Below, in pieces: positions 49,054 through 61,699 of a stretch of DNA of 64,000 nucleotides; positions within the stretch are counted from its first letter, which is position 1, and each line of letters opens with the position of its first letter. The position numbers and the translations under genes are program-made. The stretch is from Rhizomys pruinosus (taxonomy: Eukaryota > Chordata > Mammalia > Rodentia > Spalacidae). Below the pieces are notes generated by a model. That model was not told where the DNA came from. It made no database searches and was given only the letters and a program-made list of their open reading frames with translations. The stretch lies in NCBI GenBank assembly GCA_009823505.1, contig VZQC01013997.1, forward strand, positions 451,665-515,664. Reading direction: 5' to 3'.

Positions 49054-49282
49054 TAAAATGCACTTTGACATGTGTCAGAATGAGTAAGAATGTGGTCAAT
49101 GAAGAAAAGATGTTTCACTATAGTAAACAGGTATTTCCAGGAAGGCAGCTGAAACAAATTATTCCATTAATAACTTAGGACACAACAAAATACCCTGTTT
49201 GACTGTCTCTGCTCTTCTCAAAAGGCTATAAATAGCCTGCATTTTCCTTCATAAGTATATAGTAAGAGTGCAGAATTAATCC

Positions 49283-49430
49283 TGTTAACAGGTAGTGGTG
49301 GTGCACACCTTTAATCCCAGCACTCAAGAGACAGAGGCAAGCTGTCTCTGAGTTTGAGGCCAGCCAAGTCTACACAGAAAATTCCAGCCCTGCCAGTGCT
49401 ACTTAGTGAGACCTTGTCTTGAAATAAAAT
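49283..49430 (+). repeat. B1 SINE, diverged
   Basis: It has GGTAGTGGTGGTGCACACC to CCTTGTCTTGAAATAAAAT. Confidence 0.87.
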
Positions 49431-49509
49431 AAATAAGTTGTGAACAGAATGCACATTCTCCTCAGGATTTCATGCAGAATGATTGAAGCACCTATGAATC
49501 CTTATTCTC

Positions 49510-49683
49510 ATTTTTTTTTTTGGTCTTTTCGAGACAGGGTCTCCTTGTAGCCCCAGCTAGCCTGGAACTCTCTCTGTGAACCAGGCTGGCCTTGAACTCA
49601 CAAAGATCCGCCTGCCTCTGCCTCCCAAGTGCTAGGATTAAAGGTGTGTGCCACCACGCCTGGCTTTTTTTTTTTTTTTGGTC
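49510..49683 (-). repeat. B1 SINE
   Basis: It is near consensus in reverse. TTTTTTTTTTTGGTCT on both sides may be its target duplication. Confidence 0.92.
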
Positions 49684-49744
49684 TGATTCTCATTTTTAAG
49701 ATTTAGGAAATCCCTTGGTTTGAAATCACTTTTAGGAAAACAAT

Positions 49745-49990
49745 TGATTTTATTTCTCTTTCTCCCTCTCTCCTCCTTCCTCTCTCTCTTTCTCTCTCCC
49801 CTCCAGTATAGTCTCATGTAGCCCAGGATAGCCCCTAATCGCTATGTAGCTAAGGACGACCTTGAACGTTTGGTCCTGCTGCCTCCACTCTGAAATGCCT
49901 GCGTCTTGTTTTTGCTGTGCTGGGATCAAACTCAGGGCTTTGCACAGGTTAGGCAAGCAGTCTATGTGCTGAGACACATCCTCAGCCCCA
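49745..49990 (-). repeat. CT-rich run and B4-like SINE
   Basis: A pyrimidine run (49755-49803) leads into CATGTAGCCCAGGATAGCCC and later GGGCTTTGCACAGGTTAGGC, a B1-like body and ID-like head in reverse. Confidence 0.65.
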
Positions 49991-51299
49991 ATATAATTTT
50001 CTAAGGGAAAGTTTGCTGTGTAAGTGCTTGTAAAAGGCCAAAGGTTTAGATAGTTTGAAGAAAGGAAAAATCCAGAAAATAGAGTTAAAAATTAAAAAAA
50101 AATGTAAGCGTCTATGTCATCTGTATGGAGTACTCACGAGAGCTGTGGACCATGTGGCAAGTGTACCTTGCACACACTGAGCAGTGTTGGGTGGTGACAG
50201 CATTCTAGAGTCCAGAAGCCCTCGGCTAGGCAAGGTGTCAGCTTTAGTTGTGAGGATTTGCACAAACCATTTATTACTAAAGTTAGAGGACTTTGTTCTG
50301 GAGTTGGCCTTGAAATTTCCAAGTCTTGTTCAAGGCTCTCAGCAGTACAATGCCTGCATGGCTGGTTTCAGTATCATATGCTCTCTTCAGTGGGAGTTAC
50401 TGTTTGTTCTCATGGGAGTGTACCAGGAATATGATGATCTTTAAACATTTCTGTCTCTAAGAGAAAAGATTGAAAACTATCTGTCCAGCTCTTTTTCTGT
50501 CCAATAAGAAAACAAAGAAAGACAAGCAATGCTTTAATGCTGTTCTCATCAATAAACTCATCAATAAAATCAAAATCTTTCTATAGTGAAACATTGGAAG
50601 GCCATCTATCACAAGCATGGTTTTACATGGTTGGAGGGGCACCACAGCAGCATATATGATTGACAGGCAAGACATTTGAATCTTTAAAACTGCAAGTGAT
50701 TCAATGTAATACACTGAGACGTTAAAGCATGAAACTCAATACCCCAAAGAGAGATGGCTTTTGGTTTTCTTTTGAACCTAAGAATCCTCAATGTATCTGG
50801 AAACAATGCATTTCTTGATAAGAATATGAGACAGTTTTGGATTGAGCAGCATCTCCACACAGTAAAAGAGCATATGAGTGGTTGCTTCCTTTTTCCTTCT
50901 CTGCTGTGGCCATTACAGAGCTTAACTCCTCTACACTACCTCACTGCTCTGAACGACGTGTGGTGTGCTGTGCTGCTGACACACCTTCCAACACTGCAAT
51001 AAATAATGACGAGGATGCATGTATGTATATGCAAGGCACCAACACAAATTCTCATAGTGGCGATCACACAGTATCGCTCACCCAGTCTCTTCCGCAGAGT
51101 TCCTCAGTGGTTTCTCTAAACTGTGACTGTATTTGCTCTATTCAAATCCAGTCAAAATATGTTCTGATTAGTTCTGTTGAAAACCCTTTGCTGACATTCC
51201 TCTGCTGTTTAGAGTTCGTAAATACTTACAGCTTTTCCATCTCATCTGCTACTAACATTCTGTTCCAGTGCCTCACTTGAAGATTAACTACTACTTAGG

Positions 51300-51365
51300 G
51301 GGCTGACCTTGAACTCACAACCTTCGGGTCAGCAATTAAAGGCATGTGTCACTACACCTGCCTGT
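51300..51365 (-). repeat. B1 SINE fragment
   Basis: It has GACCTTGAACTCACAACC and ATTAAAGGCATGTGTCAC only. Confidence 0.6.
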
Positions 51366-51414
51366 GATTCCAATTTCTGGGTCTGAACCCTTCCTGAATC
51401 CTCAGTAGTAGTCA

Positions 51415-52010
51415 ATCAGACCTGAACGTGGAGGATGTCAAAGCTACTTTCCTCATTGCTCTGACAAATACCTGACACAGACAATTCAAGGAGGGTTTGT
51501 CCTGGCTCACTGTTGGAGGGGAGGGTGCTCAATCATGGCAGGGAAGGAAGGGTTGTGAGGCAGCTGGTCACATCACATCCCGGTCAGGAAGCAGAGAGTG
51601 ATGAATGCTGGTGGTAGTCAATTCACTGTTTTCTCGGTTTCGTTCAGGCTAAGCCCCCAGCCGACGGAACGGCAGCACCCATATTCAGGTGGCTCCTCCT
51701 ACCCCAGCTGAAACTCTCTGGAAACACTGTCGGATTGACTCAGAGGTTTGTTTCCTAGATTCTAAATCTAATCAGGTTGTCAATGAAGGTCTACTAGCGC
51801 AGAGGGGCTATAGACCTGTGTATCATCCTAATCTTGAGTCTGTGGGGAAGTTGGCACAGCCCTTTAACAACAATACCACAATGCTCTCTCTGGTATTTTC
51901 AACATGTCTTTGGAAACATTCATGACAATATTATACCTCAGAGACAGCTTCAAAGTTCCAGTCTCAAAGATTGTTTGGTGGGAGCATTTGTGCCTATAGC
52001 TTCCAACTAG
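51415..52010. repeat. LTR-like interspersed repeat, family unsure
   Basis: It has CTTTCCTCATTGCTCTGACA, GGCTCACTGTTGGAGG and GGCAGCTGGTCACATCACAT, all parts of a common rodent repeat I cannot name securely. Confidence 0.5.
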
Positions 52011-52769
52011 ACACCTGTTAATTGAAGGCCCTCCTCAGGTGACGTTAGCAGAATATTTTCAATTCTTCGTGACTCTCATTTCAGCATCTGTCTGGCCTCC
52101 TGTGCCTGGAGCTGAGATGGCTCAGCCAGCAAATAAAGGTCCTGTTGCTAAGGATGTCCCCCATTGTGTGCTCCTTATGGGAGGACCCACAGTTAAGGCT
52201 GTCCTCTTTGTGTGCTTCTTACAGAGGACCCATAGGTAGGGTATGGCTCCCTTCCCAATTAATAGGAATATATTGCTGTGGTCTCCGGGGAGGTAAGAAG
52301 AGAACAAAAAGACTCAACAACTGAGTCACCGGATAAAAAGATCTCTCCCGGGCACCATGGAGCTCGGGACCCTCCCTGCTCAGAAGCCCCAACGAGCTGC
52401 TCAGGGAGTCTTCCTCATCTGCTTCCTCAAAGACCACATCATGGGTCGCTCCTCATTCTAGCTCTCTGCAGCTTTTCAGCTCTGCTCCACCTCCATCCAT
52501 GTCACCAACAAATTTGCCCTCTCAGAGGATCCCCTTGAAATTTCTAGATGGTGAACCTGAATGTACTTTGCCAAGGAGTGGCTTGTCAGTTAGACTCCCG
52601 TGTTGGGTTGAGCTCATGCATAGACCACCGGAACTGGGACCACCATTTAAAAAAAAACAACAATTTAAGCTATTTCACTTTGAATGGGATCAAGAGTGTA
52701 TCAGGCAATTAAAACTCCTGATCAGATATATAAAGTTATCTTATATATACATATTGTTTTCTTTCTCCT

Positions 52770-52880
52770 ACTTGACTGTAAGCCCTGGAGGAGTAATTGC
52801 ATTTCATTCATCTTTGTGCCTTCCACAGAGAGGCAGTTAGCACTCTCCCAGAAGAGATGCTCAATAAAAATATGTTAATG
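52770..52880 (+). repeat. L2/MIR 3' end
   Basis: It has ACTGTAAGCCCTGGAGGAGT, TCATCTTTGTGCCTTCCAC and GATGCTCAATAAAAATATGT. Confidence 0.8.
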
Positions 52881-53089
52881 TTCCCTGATTATATGTGCAA
52901 TATAAACCCACCCTCCCCCCAAAATGCTGTGAAGTTGAAGCTGGTATTGGTATTTCTCCATCGGATCATTCCCATTCCTGGAAGTGTGCATGTTCAAATC
53001 AGTTTATTTTCAGCTACAGTTCTAGCCAGGAGTGTACAAAGCCGGTGTCAGGCGGGAACAAGGGTCGGTCCTTCATCATTTCCCTATTT

Positions 53090-53576
53090 CTTCCACCATA
53101 GACTATGCTAGACATATTTTTAGAAGATTGTAAGAACCATGGGTGGTAGGTGACCACATGGAAATGGATTTTTCCAAGCTTCTGGGAACTTGCTCATATA
53201 AACTTATGACAATGGTGACAGCATGCACAAGACCCATGCAAAGTCAAACCAGAGAAAAACTCAGCATAGAACTGGGAAGATGGACCTGAAGCCCCAACCT
53301 TAGCCACAGAACTAGTGGCAATTGATCCCTGCTGGCTGGGGTAGAGTTGGTCCTCTTTAAGCAAGCGATGCTAGATAGGTTAATCAGTCTCCAGTGGATA
53401 AGCTCACACCAAGGGGGATCTGGGGATACAAACTTGACTCAATAGGCCTTAACATACATGACAGAGTACATGAAATAGGGTGGAGGGTGACAAGGGGCAC
53501 AGATGGGGATGGGTCTAAAGACTATTAAGATGTATGAAATGTACAAAAATTCAATAAAAATATATAATGAAAAAAA
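53090..53576 (+). mobile_element. Possible L1 3'UTR
   Basis: It ends in CAATAAAAATATATAATG plus A-rich sequence. The text resembles rodent L1 3' ends and shares a motif with 28020-28125. No coding part is left. Confidence 0.4.
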
Positions 53577-55779
53577 TTCACTACAGCCTGGGTCCTTCCA
53601 TGTCTAAAAATGCTGAGGTAATTACCAAATGATGCTTTAACCACAGAAAATAGAACAGGGGGTGGATGAGAGTCTACATCCCAGACCCCACAACTGTACT
53701 CCTAGTCTAACTGACCCGGCAGCCATCCAGCTGAGCCTCATAAAATTGTGGGTGACATTTTTAGGAAATGAGGCTTACTAGTAAATTTTCCATTTTATTT
53801 TCTGTGAGTTTGGTTTTATAGTCCATTGTTATTTCTCCTTTTGTGTTCTAGCTTATATTTCTAGGTAGCAGTCTTAGGCTTGTAAAAATGAAACATTTTT
53901 ATTTTTATTGTCTGTTAATACAATTGTCTAGAAACATTTAATCATTTAACTAGATACTTCCCCAACTTCTTTCACCAAGTTCCAAGCCTCTGTTTTGTAA
54001 AATTTCTTTTTTTTTTTTTTCCTGGAACACAAATTATCGAGACATGTGCTTTGCCATACATATTTTTGACATGAGCATAACTCCTTCAGTAATGACTATT
54101 TCCTGAAAGACACCCATAAAGATAAGTTCATAAAAGTATAAAATGTTTATGTAAAAATCTCATTTTACTTTCAAATCACTTCTCAAACACAAATGGAATG
54201 ATTTTACCCTAAACAACAATCATTGCTTTTCATTCCAGATTACCTCAGTGGGCACAAGGAGAAGCAAGGTCATTCTATCAGACATTTAATCTGACTTTTT
54301 TTTCTCTTTAGAGGCATGGCTATGTGCACACTGAGAAAATGTTTACAGCTGTATGAAGTGACACTAACCCCTGTTTAAACTTGAAGCATTCTGAAGCATG
54401 ATTAAGTTAAATAAGTCACCATGTTAGCTCTCTTCTGGAGATATACATCAGGATAAATACTTCAAGTGGACTCTGTTCCTTTATATAATATACCAGTTTT
54501 AATCTCTGGAGTTGACTTGAGAAAGCATGCATGCAATTTCTATATGAGATGATTTGTTACCAGGGAACATAGGCTTCCGTGGCATGGCTTCTCAGTGATA
54601 TGCATAATGTATGAGCATTGCCAGCCTCCGTGTATTGAGCCAGTCTCTGTTGTAAAGCCTCTGTACCGTTAACGGAGATAAACATCTCTACCCAAAACTT
54701 TACCCATGGGACTGCATTTTCCATTATGAAAATATTAATAACCTAAATGCCATTCTGCTTTATCTTGAGGTGTCCTTCTTGTCATTTGCAGAGTAAGCAC
54801 TGTCACTCACGCATATCAGCTAATCCCCTCAGTGTACAGTGAACATTTGGAGAGTCTCAATCTAACACACAGTCTGGGCCTTGATCCCACAGGAATCCGT
54901 GGGAACTGGCAATATGTTCAGAAGCAGAGACCCCCTTGTTGTTACAAATTTCTCTTTAAAAAAAATTCTCTCTGTTTACTTGGGAACAAGCACTTGTCAC
55001 ATAATGTTCAACAGCATAATTTGCTTTTATTTTAGGAGATCATTTTCTCTCTTAAAAGAATGAATTTCTCTTCTGTAGGACTGAACCTAGGGATATTTCA
55101 CAATGCAACACAAATGATTTTCTAACAGCATAAAGGACAAAGCCCAGCTGGCGATTGAACCTGCTCCTCAATGTTCTGTTAGGGGGGGCAGCGAGATGGG
55201 AATGGCTTTCTGATCTTTTCATTTCTAATTTGTGCTCTGATGGGAAAATTTCCCTTTGAGTATTTAGAGCAGTTTTCAGAAATTAGACCCCCGTAGTAAG
55301 AGAGTAATCTAACATGGCCTCTTTTGAGGTTTTGTAACCAAAGATCTTTACTGTTACTTTTTTTTTTCTCCTTCTCCACCTCACTGGAACCATCACTCAG
55401 AATGGACAACAATATACCAGTGATGAAAAAGAAATCATATATTAAGATTATTTATAATAATTTACATTTGGAGTTCAATGACAGACTCTAAAATGAAAAT
55501 CACCCTTTTAAAGGTTGGTCTTGCAGAGATGCTAAAGTTATAGATACACACTAGCAGCAAATGAGACTCGATGCATGCTGCCTCCATGCAGACTGGTGTT
55601 TGCAGGAGCTAGAAGTTTCTCTCCCCTGCTTTACAGCGACATTGTAGCCTTTGTTGGGGCAGGAAGACCAAATCCTGTCTTCCTCAGCCTTCATAAACCA
55701 CCTCAAGACTGGACCTGGGTCCTGCTCCCACTTTGTTAACCCCATGGGGGGCGGAATTATCACCACCTAGTCTTTGTAC

Positions 55780-56005
55780 CTAGGTCACTCTTTAGGACAG
55801 GGTTTCACATAACCCAGGTTAGCCTAAAACTTACCATGTAGCCAAGGCTACCCTTGAACTTCTTATCTTCCTGCTTCCACCCCAAGAGTGCTGAGATTAA
55901 AGGTGTGCACCACCACACCCAGTTTATGTAGTGCTGAAGACTGAACTCAGGGCATCCCATATGCTGGTCAAGTACTCTGATTACAGAGCTACATCGCTAG
56001 CCCCA
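55780..56005 (-). repeat. B4 SINE
   Basis: A B1-like body in reverse (55790-55925) joins an ID-like head (AGAGCTACATCGCTAGCCCC). Short ATTC and GTAT runs follow at 56030-56092. Confidence 0.78.
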
Positions 56006-56124
56006 ATGATTCATATTTGGTCATTCTTATTCATTCAATCATTCATTCATTCACCAAATGTTAACAGAATTCTTCTTTGTATGTATGTATGTCACTACTT
56101 AAAGGACTAGGGATATAGCAAGAT

Positions 56125-56285
56125 TTTTTTGTTTTGTTTTTGTTTTTGTTGGGACAGGACTTCCTTGTAGGCCCAGCTAGCCTGGTACACACTATGTAGA
56201 CCAGGCTAACCTTGAACTCACAGAGATCAGCCTGCCTCAGCCTTCCATGTGCTAGGATTAAAGACGTCTTCCCCATGCCTGGCCA
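56125..56285 (-). repeat. B1 SINE, diverged
   Basis: It is a B1 in reverse from poly(T) to CCCCATGCCTGGC. Confidence 0.88.
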
Positions 56286-56304
56286 AGGGATACAGCAAGT
56301 TTTA

Positions 56305-56520
56305 AAAATATTTTTATTGTTTTTATTTTGTGTGTATGAATGTGTTGCCTTCATGTATATAAGTACAACCATGCCCATGGAGGTCAGAAGAGGGCAACAG
56401 ATTCCCCTGGAACTGGAGTTACAGATGGTTGTTAGCTGCCCTGTGGGTGCTGGGAATCAAACCCAGGTCCTCTGCAAGAGTAGTCAGTGATCTTAGCCAC
56501 GGAGCCATCTCTACAACCCT
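56305..56520 (-). repeat. B2 SINE
   Basis: It is a single-centre B2 in reverse. AAGGGATAYAGCAAG lies near 56106 and 56284, which suggests the target duplication of the adjacent B1. Confidence 0.87.
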
Positions 56521-57689
56521 AGATAGCGAAAGTTTTTAAAACACCCCAAAACAAAGCAATACGGGTTCCCGCCTTCAAGTACCCTACACCCACGAGGTTC
56601 CAAGGCACATTGCTTTTACCGGGCTCACCCGACTCTTTCCACCCAGTGATGCCTCTGCCCTCAGTGTTCTCACTCCCTGATGTCAGCCCCTCTGACCCAG
56701 CCTTGTTTAGTGCTGGGCAGTCAGTCAATGGCTGTTGTATTGAATCGGCACATGTCTGTGTTTAGTGGAGAGGTTCGCAGGCTGGAAGCCTGGTCCCTAG
56801 TGTGCAGTCCCCAGGGTGGCAGGGTTGCTGGAGTGAAGTGTTTAAGGCTGGTATTTCTCTGCTCTCAAGGGGTGAGTTCTCACAAAACCAGGTTATCATC
56901 AAGGTTAGCACACACATGTGGTCCCTTCTGAACATAGCTGGTCTTCCTTCTACTTTTCTATTGTGTTGCAACATAGCCCAAAGGGCCCCTCATCAGAGGA
57001 CAGACAGACAGGGCCAATTGACCTGGGTCCACAAGCTCCCAAACTAAAAACTGAGTGAATCCCTTTTATTTATACATTCATCTACCCTCAAGTATTCTGT
57101 TATAGTAGCAGGTAACAGACTGCTATCAATTCTTAAAGTTAGAAAGACAATAGCACAGTGTTGTGGACCTGTTCAGAGGTAACATGGAGCCCGAGTGGAG
57201 AGTCTGTGGCAGGATTCAGGAAGGACAAGAGGAAGGTAGAGACAACGTCATCTCATGGTGGCGTGGTTTGTGCTTGTCTGAGGTACGCTCGGGGTGTCGG
57301 CTGAGCAGGAGTAGAGGTTGTCACAGACCTAGAGGAGTAATCCCGGAGGTAACAGGAAGCCCTGGGCCAACACCTAAGTGTGTGAGCCTTGTAGGGGCTG
57401 GGTAGAAGCTGGTGAGCTGATAGTGACTGGGGTGGGGGTGACCCCAAGAGTTGCAGATGCTCTTCTTGAGGTGATGGAGCATCTGGAATTATATCATCTG
57501 GCTGGAAAGAGATAAGAAGGAAGGACAAGGGTGGAGATAGAAGTGGACCATGAAGCTTCCATAGAACAGGAAGCATGGGAATCTGTTAAGATAAATAGAA
57601 AGCACCAGAGGTGGAGGGGCTCTGCAGTGGTTCCCGATATAGCTCAGGTCAGGGGATGCTGATAAGCCTGGGAGCTTGGTTTGGTTTAA

Positions 57690-58085
57690 TTTATTTACTT
57701 GTGTTTTATGTATATGATTGTTTTCCTTGCACATATGTTAAGTGCACCATAGGCATGCAAGGCCCACAGAGGCCGGAAGAGGTCATCAGATCCATTGGAA
57801 TTGGAGTTGCTGACAGTTGTTAGCTGCCGTGTGGGTGCTGGGAACTGAACCTGGGTCCTCTATAAAAACAGCCAGCTGGGAGTGGTGGCACACACCTTTA
57901 ATCCTAGCACTCAGGAGGCAGAGTCAGGCAGATCTCTGTGAGTTCAAGGCCAGCCTGGTCTACAGAGTGAGTTCCAGGCCAGCTGGGGCTATAGGGAGAC
58001 CCTGTCTCAAAAACACAAAAACAAAACGAAACAAAACAAAACAACCCAGCCAATGCTTGTAGCTGCTGGGCCAGCTCTTTAGCCA
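57690..58085 (-). repeat. B2 SINE split by a plus-strand B1
   Basis: The outer B2 in reverse breaks at ACAGCCAG (57868) and resumes at CCCAGCCAATGCTTGTAG after 58040. The inserted B1 (57869-58035) is near consensus with an (AAAAC)n tail. Confidence 0.85.
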
Positions 58086-58089
58086 CTCT

Positions 58090-58208
58090 TTGCTTTGGGT
58101 TTTTGAGTGGGCTCATGCTCTAGCCTAAGCTGGCTCCAAATCAAGGCACACCCTACTGATTCAGCCTCATGAGCACTGAGATTATCAACCTGAACCACCA
58201 CACCCAGT
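58090..58208 (-). repeat. Old B1-type SINE
   Basis: It has TGAGCACTGAGATTATCAAC and CACCACACCCAGTG, strongly diverged. Confidence 0.55.
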
Positions 58209-58435
58209 GCAGGGGTCCTAGGAAGGACCCTGAAGAGTCAGAACTGCTGGTTCAAACAACTAATTTAAACTTTACTATTAAGCCCAGCCTTCATGGTGAT
58301 ATAGGCTGCCAATGGAGAAAAAGTCACCATCAGTCTTACCCAGCTGTGAACCATGTGAGCTACAATAGCCTGGGAAGGTATGCCCACTGACTCGAAATGA
58401 AATCAGTCATGAAATTATATGATCGTATTTCTTCT

Positions 58436-58560
58436 GCTTTTTTTGAGACAGGGTCTCCATGTCTCACTATGTAGACCAGGCTGGCCTTGATCTCACAGAG
58501 ATTCACCTGCCTCTGTCTCCTGAGTGCTGAGAATAAAGGTGTATACCACCATGCCTGGTT
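58436..58560 (-). repeat. B1 SINE with deletion
   Basis: It is a B1 in reverse, short by about 25 bases near CTCCATGTCTCACTATG. Confidence 0.88.
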
Positions 58561-58638
58561 TGATCCTATTTTTGCAATAGATAAATATTTGCACATGTGT
58601 ATAGGAAATATTTAGAAGCCTATTCATTGAACTACAAA

Positions 58639-58785
58639 TCAAGGGTTTAGTACAGGCGTCCTCTTCAGTGATGGTTCCTGAGCCTTGGGAGTCGAGGGTT
58701 TAACACAGGCGTCCTCTTCAGTGATGGTTCCTGAGACTTGGGAGTCAAGAGTTTAACATAGGTGTCCTCTTCAGTGATGATCATT
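58639..58785. repeat. Tandem repeat, three 53-base units
   Basis: Units start at 58639, 58692 and 58745 around GTCCTCTTCAGTGATGGTTC. The last is partial and most diverged. Confidence 0.95.
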
Positions 58786-59039
58786 TTGCAGTCTCATACT
58801 CTGGACATTGACCAGTTGCAGGTCTCTGTGTTAATGATCATCGGCTGCAAGAAGCTTCTCTGCTGAGAGTTGAGAGATGCACTACACTAATCTATGGGTA
58901 TGAGAGTAAGTCGTTAGGAGTGGGTTTATTAAAGGGCCCGTGTGTAGGTGTTGTGCTGATTCACACCCAGCTTGGATTGTCCCCCATCATGGGGAAGGTC
59001 CTGTCTCCAGGACAGTCAAGAAAACAACTCCTGGCCATC

Positions 59040-59425
59040 TGAGATGGTTGATTTCAACTGTCAACCCGATTGGATGTAGAATTAGCCGGGGCATTCACAA
59101 GGAACATCTTCTGGCAAGCCTGTGAGGGTGTATCTAGAGAGAAGATTTGCCTGAGTGTGAGCAGCACCACCCAACCGGCTGCAGTGCCAGGCAGAGTAGG
59201 AAGAGCAGGCAGGAGGAGAAAGCCAGGCAAGCAGCACAGCTTCTCTCCAGCTACTCCCTGGTCCCCCAGATGTGAGCAAGCCGTGAGCCGGCAGTCTCTC
59301 AATCCCACGGCCATGCCTTCCCCACTGTGATGAACTGTGTCACCTCCAACGGTGAGCCAAAACAAGCTCTTCATCCCAAACCTGCTGCTTGTCAATATTT
59401 GGTCATAGTGATCAGAAAAGCAGCC
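59040..59425. repeat. LTR-like repeat, family unsure
   Basis: It has TTTCAACTGTCAACCCGATTG, GAGGGTGTATCTAGAGAGAA and GTGAGCCAAAACAAGCTC, a pattern I know from rodent LTR-type repeats. Confidence 0.5.
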
Positions 59426-59430
59426 AATGA

Positions 59431-59511
59431 ACCATGTATTTTCTTTTTTTTTTTTTCACATAAATTTATTTTTATTTTTTTAACAAATCTAGACCCACAC
59501 CATGTATTTTC
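59431..59511 (-). pseudogene. Micro-retrocopy: transcript 3' end only
   Basis: ACCATGTATTTTC stands at 59431-59443 and again at 59499-59511, a perfect 13-base direct repeat. Between them are poly(T) and about 40 bases. On the minus strand the insert has AAATAAATTTATGTG followed by poly(A), so it carries a poly(A) signal about 10 bases before the tail. The parent is unknown. Confidence 0.72.
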
Positions 59512-59844
59512 AATAAATTAATGACACCTATCCATTGCATGTCCTACAGGCCTTTGGGGAAAGGAAGGCTTCCGCTCAACAAGTATTAATTGTGCACTCT
59601 TTTATCCTAGGCTTGACCGAGTGGCACAGACAGAGCAAGCAGACAACACTCTCCCAGCAAATCCAGAGGCTTCACGCTTCTCAGTCCCAAACCACCCCAT
59701 TCAAAAGCCAGGAGCTCAGGTGCTTTGCATTCATACTGAGCTAGAACTTGTTTGTTATTAGCAGGGAATTGGTTTTCCACATTCTTTGTATTAACAATTC
59801 ATTTTGAGTGGATTTTTTTCATCTCAGGGTTTCCACTTAGAAAG

Positions 59845-60198
59845 GGAAAGTTTGATTTGCTGTGTCTGTGTGTGTTGTGCACATGCGTGAGTGGATGGGG
59901 GCCTGTGCCCATGTGCATGGATGCAGAGCCAGAGCAGAATCTGGGTGTTTCCTCCAGTCACTCTCGACTTTATGGCCTTGACATGGGGGGGTCTCTCTCA
60001 CTGAACTGGAAACTCCACATTTGGCCTAGGGTGGCTTGCCAGCGATCATTGAAAACCCACCTGCCTTGCCCTGAGTACTGGGGTCTCAGGTGCATGCAGC
60101 TATGTCCAACTTTTTTCTGTGGATGCTGAGGATTTGAACTCAGGTCCTCATGTTTACCAATGGCTCTCACCCATGAAGCCATGTTTTCCAGTCCCTTC
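59845..60198 (-). repeat. Long B3-like SINE
   Basis: It has the same layout as 590-930: a GT-rich start, a middle with TCTCTCTCACTGAAC, then GAGTACTGGGGTCTCAGG and GAACTCAGGTCCTCATG. Confidence 0.6.
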
Positions 60199-60271
60199 TG
60201 AGTCGTGCCCATGATGTAATTTTATTTTAAAACAATTGATACACTTAACATAATTTACATGAAGACTGTAG

Positions 60272-60375
60272 AAAGTAGGCCAAGGATGCAGCTCAATGGT
60301 ACAACACTTGATTCTTACCTATGAGGACCTGGGTCCCATCTCCACACACTGCAAGAAAACAAACAAACACTACAG
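60272..60375 (+). repeat. ID-like SINE
   Basis: It has GGATGCAGCTCAATGGTACA to GGGTCCCATCTCC with an AAAC tail. Confidence 0.65.
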
Positions 60376-60419
60376 AAAAGCTATAATTCGGTGATTTTTT
60401 TAAATGTGTGAAATTTTGA

Positions 60420-60530
60420 GTATGAGACTTAGCCTACTGACCTTTCAATTTCCTCATCTGTGAACTGAAATAAAAAATACAGAGTTGCTTTTATGAGGTT
60501 CTCCTAATAACTTTTATTTTTTTTAGCTCA
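60420..60530 (+). repeat. MIR fragment, probable
   Basis: It has CAATTTCCTCATCTGTGAAC followed by TGAAATAAAAAATACAG. Confidence 0.5.
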
Positions 60531-61699
60531 TACTTGGTAGGTGTTCGACCAAAACTAGCTCTTAGCCTTGTCGGTCCTGCCCGCCCCCAATGTGACTAAC
60601 TGGGTTTGGTTAAAAGCTGGTTGTCATTCCTAGATGGACAGACCAGTCATTTATCACTTCAGCTTCTGTGTCATCTGTCCACGGACCTCTCCATCAGTGG
60701 CCACACCTCTCAAGGGCTGCGGTTACTCTGGGTAGAGTCATGCCAGACTTAGAAAAGGTTCTTACTCTAGGAATTGTTGACTATGTCACTGTTAAGTCAT
60801 GGTCATTTTAAAGACAACTGACCCACTTAGAAGGCTGTAAGGAACTAGAGGCAAGTTTCATGTTCTCTAGCATGTTTGCTCCTCGCCCAGCTGAATTCAC
60901 CCAGAAATGAGTAAGCCCAGATGAGTCACTAATGTGAGGGTAGCCAGCCAGCCAGCCAACACGATAAACAAAGGTTTTCAAGACAGCATCACCTGTAATG
61001 CTCCAGGCTGTGCTGGAAAATGCACAGGACTAAACCCCGAGTGTGCTAAAGTCAAAAACCTGTTTTTATTTGACTTTTATTTTTAAAAACTTCCTTATTT
61101 TGAAAATGTTGCTTAGGTTAATTGTCATGGGGAACTACTGATAATATTTTTCAACCTTAACAGTATACCAAGTACCACATAAGAGCTACAGGTGTGTTTT
61201 CGCCTGTCAGGCTTATCAGAGACTCCATGTGAATGTCCAGTGGTGGGCCTGATTCCAGAGCCTGTGCCTTTAGCCCCTCAACTGGCTCTTATGAGCTCTG
61301 AACAAATTCCTTTGAACTGACCATAAGAGTACCTTCACTAGGTATCAATCTGTGTGGTCAGCTAAGATTAGGGCAGACTGTGATCCCACCCTTAGAGTTC
61401 CCAGAGCAAAGGAAGTGAGACAATCCTGACTGGCTGTATTAAAATCTGAGGTTCTTTATTAAGGGAAGGGATAGTATTGTAAGGGAATGCAGTCAATGTG
61501 TGGTTTGACGGAACCAGGTCACCCTGAGCCAACGTAGTTCATGAGAAATTTGGGTTGATGGTCAGTCACCGACTTCACAGACCTACAATTCTTTACTGTC
61601 TCTTCTCCCTCCCCTCCTCTCATCTCTTTATTTCTGTGTTACTTTTTCTCCTCCATTTTCCCCTTTTTTTCTTTTTACACCTAAATTAAGAATAAGGTT

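Noticed and set aside
49500..49683. Another B2-B1 chimera
   Set aside because: Only a B1 with poly(T) on both sides is present; no B2 head adjoins it.
57690..58040. B2 next to B1, possible chimera
   Set aside because: The two parts are in opposite orientations and the B2 resumes after the B1, so it is a simple insertion.
59752..60129. A 125-residue frame in the upstream flank
   Set aside because: Most of it is a B3-like SINE and nothing conserved is seen.
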